Shown: piece after piece, positions 24,877-32,150 of the stretch
Numbering within the stretch: the stretch's first letter is position 1
Layout: each line of letters opens with the position of its first letter
Assembly: GCA_944323505.1 (NCBI GenBank)
Contig: CALUST010000034.1
Span: 1 to 32,150 of the forward strand
Length of the DNA stretch: 32,150 bases
Direction: 5' to 3'
DNA from: an uncultured Bacteroidales bacterium
Lineage (GTDB): Bacteria; Bacteroidota; Bacteroidia; Bacteroidales; UBA932
The notes under the pieces: model-generated
What the model saw: only the letters and a program-made list of their open reading frames with translations
The model's database searches: none
Told to the model about the DNA's origin: nothing
Position numbers and translations under genes: made by a program

Positions 24877-26820
24877 TTATTTTCTTCTTTTGGCTTTTTT
24901 GCGCTTGGACTCAGACGGGTCATTCTCCCACCCGTTACCCTGGAAGAACTGCTTCCAGTCATCCTTGCGGTTCCTCGGCCTCTCGAATTCCTCTTCAAAA
25001 CGCTCGCCCCTGCCCCGTCTTCCTGAACGGCCTCCGGCATCATCGGATTTTCTCCGTCCTGCACGTGCCGAGTCCCGTCCGTCTCTCTCCCCACGTCTGG
25101 AGCCGCGCCTTGAAGTCCCCTCCGAGGACTTCCTGCCTCTTCCTGAGCCTGACTTCCTGCCCTCTTTCTCTGCAGGTGCGCCATCTTCCGAACCAGCCAC
25201 CTCGACCCCGAGCCTGTACCCTTTCCAATTGGCACCGTCAAGCACCCTCACAACAAGGTCAGCATCCTTCTCCACCACCTCAAAGAACGAGAATCTGCGC
25301 ATAAGGTCAATACGGCCCACTGTCACTCTCTCCTTTATATGGGAGTTCAATATCTCCATCAGTCTGCCCACTGTCAGGCCGTCATTCTTGCCCACATTGA
25401 TGAAAAGCCTTGTATATCCAGGCTCTGCCTGACGAGGCCCCTCTCCCGCAGCGTCCCTGTCCCGCCTTTTCCTCTCTCCTTTCTCGTCGGTCGCGGTCTC
25501 TATCTCAGGCTTGTTGCGGTAATATTCGTAGAAACGGTTGAATTCGTGGGAAACGACCCTCTTGATAAGGTCTTCCTTGCTGAGCCAGTCAAGTTTGCGA
25601 TAGATTTCAGACATGAAGTCATTGATCTCCTCCTCATTCACCTTGACTCTCTCAAGTTCGTCTATCACCTTTATGAGCTGCTTCTCGCATATCTGGCGGG
25701 CGGTAGGTATCTCCCCGTACTCGAACTTCTTTCCTATGATTTTCTCTATCTGCCTTACCTTTCCCTTCTCGCGCAGATTGATGATGGCAATCGATGTCCC
25801 GGTCTTGCCTGCACGTCCTGTACGGCCGCTGCGATGGGTGTAGCTCTCGACATCATCAGGCAGCCCGTAATTGATGACATGGGTCAGGTCGTCGACATCC
25901 AGTCCCCTTGCCGCCACATCGGTGGCCACGAGCAGCTGTATGTTGCGCATCCTGAATTTCTGCATCACGGCGTCCCTCTGAGCCTGGGACAGATCCCCGT
26001 GCAAAGTGTCGGCATTATAGCCCTCCTGCATCAGTTTAGCCGCTATCTCCTGCGTCTCCATCCTGGTACGGCAGAAAATTATCGCATATATTCTCGGGTA
26101 ATAGTCTACAACCCTCTTGAGCGTCTCATATTTGTCCTTGGCATGGACCATATAGGCCACATGGCGCACATTGGCCGTACTTTCATTCTTGCGGCCGATG
26201 ACGACTTCCTTGGCGTCATGAAGATAATTCTTGGCTATCTTGCTGATTTCCGGACTCATCGTGGCAGAGAACATGAGAGTGTTCCTATCCTCGGGAACCT
26301 CGGCAAGAATGGCATTAATGCTGTCCGTAAAGCCCATGTCAAGCATCTCGTCAGCCTCGTCCATCACCACATTCCTGACAGTGGCGAGCGACACGGTCTT
26401 GCGCTCCATCAGGTCGATAAGACGGCCCGGAGTAGCGACGATTATATGCACGCCTCTCTTGAGTGCCTTTATCTGACTTTCGATGGAAGAGCCTCCATAG
26501 ACAGGCAACACCTTAAGCCCCTCCACATATTTGGAATAGTCATTAAGGTCTCCTGCTATCTGCAGGCAAAGTTCGCGGGTCGGGCAAAGGATAAGAGACT
26601 GCGGAACCACGTCATCGATATCCGTCTTCTGTATCAGCGGCAGTCCGAAAGCGGCGGTCTTGCCTGTTCCGGTCTGCGCAAGAGCCACAATGTCATTGTT
26701 TTCGCCCAGAAGGTACGGAATCACTTCCTCCTGCACGGGCATAGGGTATGCATAACCCATCTCTTCTATGGCGCGACGGATTTCCGGCGCAACGCCAAGT
26801 TCTTCAAACGTTTTCATCAA
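24877..26820 (-). CDS. DEAD-box RNA helicase with DbpA-type RNA-binding domain
   Basis: This 647-residue ATP-dependent RNA helicase has an orderly motif set: Q motif (YPMPVQEEVIP), AQTGTGKT (48-55), PTREL near 80, GG near 109, TPGR near 130, DEAD (154-157), SAT (185-187), then the second RecA domain with IIFCRTRM, TLHGDLSQAQRD, ATDVAARGLD and YTHRSGRTGRAGKTG. A linker with many charged residues leads to a DbpA-like RNA-binding domain (about 475-545, YTRLFINVGKNDGLTVGRL and the GVEVAG end). A roughly 90-residue Arg/Lys/Gly/Ser-rich tail follows. Members of this DeaD/CsdA-like group unwind RNA in ribosome assembly and cold adaptation. It heads an operon with the phosphoesterase and radA. A second ATG at codon 2 is equally possible as start. 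Confidence 0.97.
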   Translation of the reverse strand: MMKTFEELGVAPEIRRAIEEMGYAYPMPVQEEVIPYLLGENNDIVALAQTGTGKTAAFGLPLIQKTDIDDVVPQSLILCPTRELCLQIAGDLNDYSKYVEGLKVLPVYGGSSIESQIKALKRGVHIIVATPGRLIDLMERKTVSLATVRNVVMDEADEMLDMGFTDSINAILAEVPEDRNTLMFSATMSPEISKIAKNYLHDAKEVVIGRKNESTANVRHVAYMVHAKDKYETLKRVVDYYPRIYAIIFCRTRMETQEIAAKLMQEGYNADTLHGDLSQAQRDAVMQKFRMRNIQLLVATDVAARGLDVDDLTHVINYGLPDDVESYTHRSGRTGRAGKTGTSIAIINLREKGKVRQIEKIIGKKFEYGEIPTARQICEKQLIKVIDELERVKVNEEEINDFMSEIYRKLDWLSKEDLIKRVVSHEFNRFYEYYRNKPEIETATDEKGERKRRDRDAAGEGPRQAEPGYTRLFINVGKNDGLTVGRLMEILNSHIKERVTVGRIDLMRRFSFFEVVEKDADLVVRVLDGANWKGYRLGVEVAGSEDGAPAEKEGRKSGSGRGRKSSEGTSRRGSRRGERDGRDSARAGRRKSDDAGGRSGRRGRGERFEEEFERPRNRKDDWKQFFQGNGWENDPSESKRKKAKRRK

Positions 26821-26846
26821 ATAATCATCTCATTGTTTTACGGGCA

Positions 26847-26854
26847 CAAAGGTA
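26847..26854 (-). promoter_or_regulatory. -7 box of the helicase operon
   Basis: On the minus strand this reads TACCTTTG, matching TAnnTTTG, 26 bases before the helicase start. A matching -33 element was not seen. It is back to back with the rsmE box at 26866-26873. Confidence 0.65.
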
Positions 26855-26865
26855 ATCTTTTTCAT

Positions 26866-26873
26866 TATATTTG
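26866..26873 (+). promoter_or_regulatory. -7 box of rsmE
   Basis: TATATTTG, a full match, lies 29 bases before the rsmE ATG at 26903. The -33 element is not clear. Confidence 0.65.
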
Positions 26874-26902
26874 CCGGTAATTTGTCATTAATTCTGTTTG
26901 AA

Positions 26903-27664
26903 ATGGAGATTTTCTGCTCAAAAGAGGTATCCTCAGGACTTTGCATCCTTTCAGGAGACGAGGCATCGCATTGCGTCAAAGTATTGAGGCACAGGGAGGG
27001 GGACGAGATATCCGTCATTGACGGGGAAGGTACGCTGTACCGTTGCAGGATAACATCCGCCTCACCTGCAAGCGTCTCCGCAGAAATCATCTCATCAGAA
27101 AGCGGTTGGGGGGCACACCCGTACAGGCTGCATCTCGCCGTCGCCCCCGTTAAGAACAACGACAGGTACGAATGGTTCATCGAAAAGGCCTGTGAAATAG
27201 GAGTTGACGAGATCTCCCCTATAATCGGCTCCCACTCGGAAAGGAAGATATTCAAAACGTCCAGAGCGGAAAAAATCCTCGTATCCGCCGCAAAGCAGTC
27301 GCTGAAAGGTGCTGTCCCGCAAATACATGAGCCTGTCTCGGTCAAGGAGTTCATCCTGGCATACGGGGACGAGGGGGACTCATGCGACATGGAGGCGGTA
27401 CAAGGACCCGGTCCGTTGAAGATGATAGCATACTGCTTTGAAAATGAAGACTATCCTCGTATCTCAATACGTCAGGCAATGGAAAGATACGATGGCAATG
27501 AATACATTGTCATGATAGGTCCCGAGGGAGATTTCTCTCCAGAGGAGGCCGGGCTTGCCATCAGTCGAGGATTCATACCTGTCCATCTTGGAGACTCAAG
27601 GCTGAGGACAGAGACAGCGGCAGTCACTGCTGCGGAAGCGGCATATTTCAGATGGATGCAATAG
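26903..27664 (+). CDS. rsmE: 16S rRNA (uracil(1498)-N3)-methyltransferase
   Basis: From the ATG at 26903 the protein has 253 residues. RsmE methylates N3 of U1498 of 16S rRNA with S-adenosylmethionine; it is a SPOUT-class knot enzyme. The N-terminal RNA-binding PUA-like domain has LSGDEASHCVKVLRHREGDEI, followed by VAPVKNNDRYEWFIEKACEIGVDEISPI. The C-terminal knot has IVMIGPEGDFSPEEAG and LGDSRLRTETAAVTA, the AdoMet site. An in-frame TTG start seven codons earlier (26882) is possible but less likely than the ATG. Members are usually 240-250 residues. It is divergent from the helicase operon and convergent with the Sua5-type gene, with only 6 bases between the stops. Confidence 0.97.
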   Translation: MEIFCSKEVSSGLCILSGDEASHCVKVLRHREGDEISVIDGEGTLYRCRITSASPASVSAEIISSESGWGAHPYRLHLAVAPVKNNDRYEWFIEKACEIGVDEISPIIGSHSERKIFKTSRAEKILVSAAKQSLKGAVPQIHEPVSVKEFILAYGDEGDSCDMEAVQGPGPLKMIAYCFENEDYPRISIRQAMERYDGNEYIVMIGPEGDFSPEEAGLAISRGFIPVHLGDSRLRTETAAVTAAEAAYFRWMQ

Positions 27665-27670
27665 CCTCCG

Positions 27671-28276
27671 TTATTTTCTTATAATCTGTATGGTGGCATC
27701 CATGCCGACCTTGATGATTGAAGACGACTGGCCTGTAGACCCTTTTTCAAGTTCCGACGGAACGACATAGTCAACAGCCGACCTCACAGGCTCTGCTATC
27801 TCGGCATAATTCTTCGGGGTAGGTTCTCCCGAGATATTTGCGGAAGTGGACACAAGCGGCCTTCCCAGCCTGCGGACAAGCCCGATGCAGAAATCCATCT
27901 TCGGAATCCTGATGCCTACGGAGCCGTCCTCCGCCACAACATTGTGTGCGAGCATATACCTGTCAGCAGCCTCCCCGGGAGCAGCGGCATAGGCGTCCGG
28001 ATATATGATGGTCATCGGGCGGTCATTCACCTCCACGAGTTCGGCAGCCATCTGCGGAATCTCCTTCACATACCTGGCAATCATGTCCATATCACTCGCA
28101 AGCAGCACAAGCGACTTGCTGTCGGAGCGGTTCTTTATCTTGAATATCCTTGCGACAGCCTCCGGATTGGTGGCATCGCAGCCGAGTCCCCATACCGTGT
28201 CCGTCGGATAAAGGATGACACCGCCTTTCTTCAGCACCTCAAGGGCTTCACCTATGATTTCTCTTGTATCTGCCAT
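27671..28276 (-). CDS. L-threonylcarbamoyladenylate synthase (Sua5/YrdC family)
   Basis: From the ATG at 28276 this is a 201-residue YrdC-domain protein. It makes threonylcarbamoyl-AMP from threonine, bicarbonate and ATP, the first step of tRNA t6A37 modification. The motifs are GGVILYPTDTVWGLGCDA near 20-37, KIKNRSDSKSLVLL near 47-60, ANISGEP near 150 and the end SELEKGSTGQSSSIIKV. The Sua5-specific C-terminal domain is absent, so it is a short YrdC/TsaC type. The N-terminal extension to a TTG at 28285 is not needed. It starts 5 bases after the rhomboid gene ends and belongs to the mutL-rhomboid unit. YciO-like relatives of uncertain role share this domain, so the exact function is probable rather than certain. 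Confidence 0.9.
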   Translation of the reverse strand: MADTREIIGEALEVLKKGGVILYPTDTVWGLGCDATNPEAVARIFKIKNRSDSKSLVLLASDMDMIARYVKEIPQMAAELVEVNDRPMTIIYPDAYAAAPGEAADRYMLAHNVVAEDGSVGIRIPKMDFCIGLVRRLGRPLVSTSANISGEPTPKNYAEIAEPVRSAVDYVVPSELEKGSTGQSSSIIKVGMDATIQIIRK

Positions 28277-28281
28277 AACAT

Positions 28282-28959
28282 TCAATATCTATACTGGTAC
28301 AATTTCCCCTTTTTCTTCCAATACAGTATCAGCAGCCAGCCGAAAAGCATTCCCCCGAGATGGGCGAAATGTGCGACACTTCCCAGGACTCCGAAAATGC
28401 CGGTCATGAGTTCGATAACTGCAAAAATGATCACAAACCATTTGGCTTTCAGCGACACAGGAGGGAATATCAATGTCAGGACGGCATCCGGATAGAGCAT
28501 GGCGAAACCGATGAGCACGCCGTATATCGCACCTGAAGCCCCGACTGTAGGAGTAACCTTGAGCAGATGCAACGCAGTCTGAGCCTCAAGCGAGTTGTCA
28601 GCAATCTGCGCCATATACATCTGGGCCTCAATGGCCTGGACTCCCATGTGCAGGAGAGCGGCCCCGAGTCCTGTGACAAAATAGAACACAAGGAACTTCT
28701 TCCATCCCCAGACCCGTTCGAGCACACTCCCGAATATCCACAGGGTGTACATATTGAAGAAGATGTGCCAGATGCCTCCGTGCATGAACATGTGCGTGAT
28801 TATCTGCCACGGTCTGAAAAACGGGGACGCCGGATAGAAAAGGGCGAAATGCTCCATCATGAACGGCTCGTTCAAGGCCGTCATGATCATCACGAGCACA
28901 TTTACGATGATGATATTGGTGGTAGCCGGAGCTGAACTCCTGTTGTCAAAAAATCCCAT
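28282..28959 (-). CDS. Rhomboid family intramembrane serine protease
   Basis: The 225 residues have six or seven membrane helices. Catalytic features are complete: the oxyanion and support residues in HMFMHGGIWHIFFNMYTLW (His60 and Asn69), Ser142 in GASGAIYG, and His200 in HFAHLGGMLFG. Rhomboids cut substrate proteins inside or near the membrane; substrates in Bacteroidetes are mostly unknown. The C-terminus is a short basic cytoplasmic tail. The gene lies between mutL (42 bases upstream) and the YrdC gene (5 bases downstream). The family assignment is very secure; its target cannot be told from the sequence. Confidence 0.97.
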   Translation of the reverse strand: MGFFDNRSSAPATTNIIIVNVLVMIMTALNEPFMMEHFALFYPASPFFRPWQIITHMFMHGGIWHIFFNMYTLWIFGSVLERVWGWKKFLVFYFVTGLGAALLHMGVQAIEAQMYMAQIADNSLEAQTALHLLKVTPTVGASGAIYGVLIGFAMLYPDAVLTLIFPPVSLKAKWFVIIFAVIELMTGIFGVLGSVAHFAHLGGMLFGWLLILYWKKKGKLYQYRY

Positions 28960-29001
28960 GTTGTCGTTTTTAGTCTTACTTTCCTTGCGACATGACCGGC
29001 A

Positions 29002-30870
29002 TCAGAATCTCTTGTCGAGATCCTCCGCCTGAATCATGGTCATTATCCTGTGTCCCGAACTCGTATATTCGGCGTTATCGCAGGAGAACAGCGCATCTAT
29101 CAATCTTTGTGCCTCGGCAGCCGAGACTGTAGAATTGTCAGCCGAAGCCCCAAGCCTCGCAAACCTCTCTGCCATCGTGGACTGCATCATGCCCTCCATG
29201 GCATTGTGGTCGTCCGTCAATGCCACTATCATGTCCGACACCATCGTCTGCACCCTGCCAGGCTCGACAGAATAACCCTCCGGGACACCGTTCACGACTA
29301 TCGTGTCATTCCCGAACGGGGCTATGTCAAACCCCAGGGCTGACAGCAGCGCAGAATGCTCCTCAAATACTATCCTGTTCTCCACCCCGACCTGCACCGC
29401 CACGGGGAACAGAGAGCACTGGGTCACGTGCCCGTTCCTCGACAAGGCCTTCAGAAAACGGTCATAGAAGACCCTCTCCCTCGCCCTCCTGATGTTGACG
29501 ACAAGAAGCCCGGACTTGACGGAAGTGACTATATATTTGTTGCGGACAATGATTATGGCCTTGGACGGCATCATCTTGTCTTCGAAAAGTCTCCCGTAGT
29601 CCTCCCGCCTGTCGACATACGAGGCAGTACCCACATGCCCCTCCGGCGGGGCGGAAGGGACGGTCCTGTCCTGGGAAAATCCTCCTGACGGGAAATCCGG
29701 GGCATCCGGGATGATGTTCTTGAACGGGGACTCAGTAGACGGGAAACCGTCATCCGCAAACGGATTGTATGTAGGGTCAATTGACGGTCTTGGCTCGGAG
29801 ACAGGGTGATATTTCTCGAAATCCTTGCCGAACACCGGTATGTCCGGGGCACCGTCCCTGTCGAAATCTATACTTGCGACAAACGAATTCTTGCCGAGAG
29901 CCTCTTTCACACAGGCATAAAGTATCTGGAAGATGACAGAATCATCCTCGAACTTGACTTCAGACTTCGTAGGACTGATATTGACATCCACAGAACGCGG
30001 GTCGGTCTCCATCCAGATGAAGAATGACGGTGTGACCCCTTCCGGCAGCAGATGTTCGTAGGCCTTCTGCACAGCCTTGTTCATGTACGGGCTTCTGAAA
30101 AACCTGCCGTTGACGAAAAGATACTGGTTGCCCTGGCTTTTCTTCGCCATGTCGGGACGTCCGACAAAGCCCTTGATTTTCACTACGGAAGTCTCCGCCG
30201 AGACATCCACCAGCTCTTTGACGATATTCTGCCCGAGCAGGTCCTGGATCCGGAATTTCATGGACTTGGCAGGCTTCAGGACATAGATTTCCTTGCCGTT
30301 GTGCACAAGGGTGAGCCTCGCGTCCTCCCTTGTAAGGGCAATATGAATGAATTCCGTGACTATATGCCGGAACTCCGCACTGTCTGATTTCAGGAACTTG
30401 CGCCGTGCCGGCACATTGTAGAACAGGTTCCTGACAGCGAAATTGGAGCCTTGCGGTACGGCGGCCTCTTCTGTGGAGATATGCTGCGAATCCGCGAAAC
30501 GCACCTCGCAGCCCACCTCGTCCTCTTCCCTCCGCGTCCTCAATGTCACCTCGGATACAGCTGCTATCGAAGCCAGCGCCTCTCCCCTGAACCCGAAGGT
30601 GCGGATGTCCATAAGATCCTCGGCCGCAGCGATTTTCGATGTGGCATGACGTTCAAAGCACAGCACGGCCTCATCGGGCGACATGCCGCATCCGTTGTCT
30701 ATCACCTGCACCAATGTCCTGCCGGCATCCTGAATCATGACAGTCACCTGATCTGCCCCGGCATCCAATGCGTTCTCCATCAATTCCTTGACAACTGATG
30801 CCGGTCTCTGTACCACCTCCCCGGCGGCAATCATATTCGCGATATTGGCCGGAAGAATCCTTATATCCAT
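29002..30870 (-). CDS. mutL: DNA mismatch repair protein MutL
   Basis: From the ATG at 30870 the protein has 622 residues. MutL links mismatch recognition by MutS to downstream strand removal. The GHKL ATPase is complete: ILPANIANMIAAGEVVQRPASVVKELMENALDAGA with Glu29, DNGCGM (58-63), GFRGEAL (93-99) and the later KSEVKFED and NGRFFRSPYMNKAV words. A Pro-rich linker (about 360-440) leads to the C-terminal dimerisation domain. Where endonuclease-type MutL proteins usually carry DQHA-x2-E, this one reads NIRRARER (29476-29496), so the metal-binding motif is not recognisable; the CPHGRP-like site is also altered (SCDNAEYTSSG). An upstream in-frame Met (30900) would overlap the previous gene. It starts 4 bases after the small membrane gene and precedes the rhomboid gene. 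Confidence 0.97.
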   Translation of the reverse strand: MDIRILPANIANMIAAGEVVQRPASVVKELMENALDAGADQVTVMIQDAGRTLVQVIDNGCGMSPDEAVLCFERHATSKIAAAEDLMDIRTFGFRGEALASIAAVSEVTLRTRREEDEVGCEVRFADSQHISTEEAAVPQGSNFAVRNLFYNVPARRKFLKSDSAEFRHIVTEFIHIALTREDARLTLVHNGKEIYVLKPAKSMKFRIQDLLGQNIVKELVDVSAETSVVKIKGFVGRPDMAKKSQGNQYLFVNGRFFRSPYMNKAVQKAYEHLLPEGVTPSFFIWMETDPRSVDVNISPTKSEVKFEDDSVIFQILYACVKEALGKNSFVASIDFDRDGAPDIPVFGKDFEKYHPVSEPRPSIDPTYNPFADDGFPSTESPFKNIIPDAPDFPSGGFSQDRTVPSAPPEGHVGTASYVDRREDYGRLFEDKMMPSKAIIIVRNKYIVTSVKSGLLVVNIRRARERVFYDRFLKALSRNGHVTQCSLFPVAVQVGVENRIVFEEHSALLSALGFDIAPFGNDTIVVNGVPEGYSVEPGRVQTMVSDMIVALTDDHNAMEGMMQSTMAERFARLGASADNSTVSAAEAQRLIDALFSCDNAEYTSSGHRIMTMIQAEDLDKRF

Positions 30871-30874
30871 CTTC

Positions 30875-31165
30875 CTAAAGCACTGAATAGAATTTGGCAA
30901 TATACAGCAGCACCACGAAGAAAAGAATCAGCCCGACAGCCCCTATGATGCTCTGGGTCCTGTTCATCTTCTTCGACTTCTGGTAGTGCCCGCTGCGGAA
31001 ACTTCCCTGAAGGTGAGATCCGGGAGTGTACGGCTCCTTTTCCTTGCGTCCGTCCACATGTCCGAACTTCTCTTTCAGAGCCTCTTTCTCAGGATCATAA
31101 TATCTCGGCTTATAGTCAAATACTCTGTGTTCCTGACTGCCGAAAAAACCGAAATTGAATCCCAT
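30875..31165 (-). CDS. Small single-pass membrane protein before mutL
   Basis: From the ATG at 31165 it has 96 residues. The N-terminal part (GFNFGFFGSQEHRVFDYKPRYYDPEKEALKEKFG) has an FDYKPRYYDPEKE word that I recall from short Bacteroidetes hypothetical proteins. The middle is hydrophilic and positively charged, and the C-terminus is one membrane helix (IIGAVGLILFFVVLLYIAKFYSVL). It would be tail-anchored with the bulk in the cytoplasm. No function is known to me. It is the first gene of a likely operon with mutL, 4 bases apart, and is divergent from ispF. The longer start (31186) overlaps the promoter box at 31189-31196 closely and is less likely. Confidence 0.85.
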   Translation of the reverse strand: MGFNFGFFGSQEHRVFDYKPRYYDPEKEALKEKFGHVDGRKEKEPYTPGSHLQGSFRSGHYQKSKKMNRTQSIIGAVGLILFFVVLLYIAKFYSVL

Positions 31166-31188
31166 GACTTGTCCATTTAATATCATTG

Positions 31189-31196
31189 CAAAGATA
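31189..31196 (-). promoter_or_regulatory. -7 box of the mutL operon
   Basis: On the minus strand this reads TATCTTTG, a full TAnnTTTG match, 23 bases before the ATG at 31165. No -33 match is clear. It lies within the divergent region shared with ispF. Confidence 0.65.
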
Positions 31197-31240
31197 CCAA
31201 AATTTAATAACTTTACACTTATATTGCCGACAACCTCGCT

Positions 31241-31262
31241 GCGTCATGGCATGCCATGACGC
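31241..31262. promoter_or_regulatory. Perfect 22-bp palindrome in the ispF leader
   Basis: Each half is GCGTCATGGCA read inward; the right half is its exact reverse complement with no central spacer. It lies 37 bases before the ispF ATG. A 22-bp perfect palindrome is long for chance and fits a dimeric regulator site, or a hairpin in RNA. Confidence 0.6.
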
Positions 31263-31299
31263 TGGATGTGACACACAAACCAATGTTTATAAACAGATT

Positions 31300-31791
31300 A
31301 TGGACATAAGAATAGGAAACGGATACGATGTTCATGCCCTTGCCGAAGGGTTGCCCCTATGGCTCGGAGGAGTAAGGATAGACAGCCCTGTGGGGTGCAT
31401 AGCCCACTCTGACGGGGATGTGCCGATACATGCTCTCTGCGATGCACTGCTCGGGGCATTGGCGCTCGGAGATATAGGCAAGCATTTCCCGGACACCTCG
31501 GAAGAGTTCAGGGGGATAGACAGCAAGATACTGCTGTCCAGGACAATGTCACTAATCACCGAGGCGGGGTACAAGGTCGGGAATGCCGACATCACCATCT
31601 CCATGCAGAGACCGCGACTCGCACCTTATATCTCTGAGATGCGCGAGACTCTCGCCGGGCTGATGTCCGTTCCTGTCGTGGACGTCTCCGTGAAGGCCAC
31701 CACCACTGAGAAGCTCGGCTTTGTAGGCCGCGGCGAAGGCTGTGAGGCCTATGCCGTCGTCCTGCTCCACCGGATACCGCAAGCCGGGTAG
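31300..31791 (+). CDS. ispF: 2-C-methyl-D-erythritol 2,4-cyclodiphosphate synthase
   Basis: This 163-residue enzyme of the non-mevalonate isoprenoid pathway makes the cyclic diphosphate MEcPP as a trimer in the cytoplasm. The metal ligands are placed as in the family: Asp10 and His12 in GYDVHALAEG, and His44 after AHSDGDVPIHALCDALLGA. LALGDIGKHFPDTSEEFRG, RTMSLITEAGYKVGNADITI and SVKATTTEKLGFVGRGEGCEAYAVVLL complete it. The ATG at 31300 is chosen because homologues start just before the GYDVH motif; the reading frame is open further back to 31186 but would run through the palindrome and promoter. A candidate promoter (TTG, 18 bases, TAACTTTA ending 31214) is weak. It is transcribed alone, divergent from the mutL operon. 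Confidence 0.97.
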   Translation: MDIRIGNGYDVHALAEGLPLWLGGVRIDSPVGCIAHSDGDVPIHALCDALLGALALGDIGKHFPDTSEEFRGIDSKILLSRTMSLITEAGYKVGNADITISMQRPRLAPYISEMRETLAGLMSVPVVDVSVKATTTEKLGFVGRGEGCEAYAVVLLHRIPQAG

Positions 31792-31867
31792 CAGGGATCT
31801 GCCGGAAGCGGACATTTTCTTTCAGGCTATCTGCGTTTCTGCTTTTTGATGAGTATTTTGTAAAATA

Positions 31868-31899
31868 TTTTGCATTTTTCAAAAACCTTAGTACCTTTG
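31868..31899 (+). promoter_or_regulatory. Promoter of the tRNA unit
   Basis: TTTTG (31868-31872), 19 bases, TACCTTTG (31892-31899) is a full Bacteroidetes promoter match. It lies about 43 bases before tRNA-Gln and probably drives both tRNA genes. Confidence 0.8.
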
Positions 31900-31901
31900 C
31901 A

Positions 31902-31932
31902 GTCCCAATTCGTACAGGAGTACAATCGGGAC
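31902..31932 (+). other. Leader hairpin before tRNA-Gln
   Basis: GTCCC...GTAC (31902-31915) pairs with GTAC...GGGAC (31920-31932) around an AGGA loop, with one mismatch and one bulge. It begins at the expected transcript start and ends 9 bases before the tRNA, so it may guide 5' processing. Confidence 0.4.
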
Positions 31933-31941
31933 AGTTCATAT

Positions 31942-32012
31942 TGAGATATGGTGTAATGGTAGCACTACAGATTCTGGCTCTGTCAGTGAGGGTTCGAGTC
32001 CTTCTATCTCAA
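31942..32012 (+). tRNA. tRNA-Gln (anticodon CTG)
   Basis: The acceptor stem TGAGATA pairs with TATCTCA. The D arm, the anticodon stem ACAGA/TCTGT around the loop TTCTGGC (anticodon CTG) and the T arm with GTTCGAGTC complete the cloverleaf. CCA is not encoded. T at position 1 is normal for tRNA-Gln. Confidence 0.95.
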
Positions 32013-32063
32013 CAAATCCAGACAGTACCGTCATCACGGCGGGAAGTCTAACGACAACTCGAT

Positions 32064-32137
32064 GGCGGGTTAGCTCAGCTGGTTAGAGCGCATGATTCAT
32101 AATCATGAGGTCCGCAGTTCAATCCTGCGACCCGCTA
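32064..32137 (+). tRNA. tRNA-Met (anticodon CAT, elongator type)
   Basis: The acceptor GGCGGGT pairs with ACCCGCT (one G-U). The anticodon stem is CATGA/TCATG with loop TTCATAA, so the anticodon is CAT. The stem lacks the three G-C pairs of initiator tRNA. A tRNA-Ile with modified CAT cannot be fully ruled out. It follows tRNA-Gln after 51 bases. Confidence 0.85.
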
Positions 32138-32150
32138 CAAGAAAACGACA

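Noticed and set aside
25339-26880. Long plus-strand open frame of 513 codons opposite the DEAD-box helicase
   Set aside because: It is the antisense shadow of a certain helicase gene, with His/Leu-rich translation, no domain and no promoter of its own.

Overview
The window looks like chromosome of a Bacteroidales bacterium of gut type. Three things support this: SusC/SusD outer-membrane genes next to a remnant that resembles a hybrid two-component regulator, a typical Bacteroidetes housekeeping set, and many copies of the Bacteroidetes promoter signature (TTTG, about 20 bases, TAnnTTTG). I cannot name the species.

Left end (1-4300): a decayed polysaccharide-utilisation locus on the minus strand. 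A remnant of an AraC-type regulator lies upstream of a SusC-like TonB-dependent receptor. The last part of that receptor runs, out of frame, directly into the middle of a SusD-like gene that leaves the window. From 4304 to 8371 a plus-strand operon encodes an OPT peptide transporter, a ZIP metal transporter and the metallopeptidase PepT; I infer a peptide-use unit with its metal supply. A second SusC-like fragment (8525-9358) has lost both an internal segment and most of its barrel, and ends in a 22-bp inverted repeat.

Middle (9449-17600): a minus-strand run of a TIGR01212-type radical SAM protein, guaB, two SurA/PpiC-type periplasmic folding factors and a large OstA-like protein. It couples GMP synthesis by position to outer-membrane biogenesis. 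mscL is divergent from it. Between mscL and the next gene lie a structured terminator-like element and a three-copy 80-bp tandem repeat. Each repeat copy carries a promoter-like pair of boxes and a small palindrome. Downstream are a small conserved-looking protein and a GH29 alpha-L-fucosidase lipoprotein, which converge on galE across a perfect bidirectional terminator.

Right half (21300-32150): dacB (PBP4); a minus-strand operon of a DEAD-box RNA helicase, a metallophosphoesterase and radA; rsmE; a minus-strand operon of a small membrane protein, mutL, a rhomboid protease and a Sua5/YrdC protein; ispF with a perfect 22-bp palindrome in its leader; and tRNA-Gln(CTG) and tRNA-Met(CAT) behind a clear promoter.

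I see no CRISPR array, phage, insertion sequence or complete new defence system. The strongest unusual signals are the repeated internal deletions in SusC/SusD/regulator genes, the triplicated promoter-like repeat, the inverted repeat that ends the second SusC fragment, the perfect palindrome before ispF, and a MutL whose usual endonuclease motif is not recognisable.
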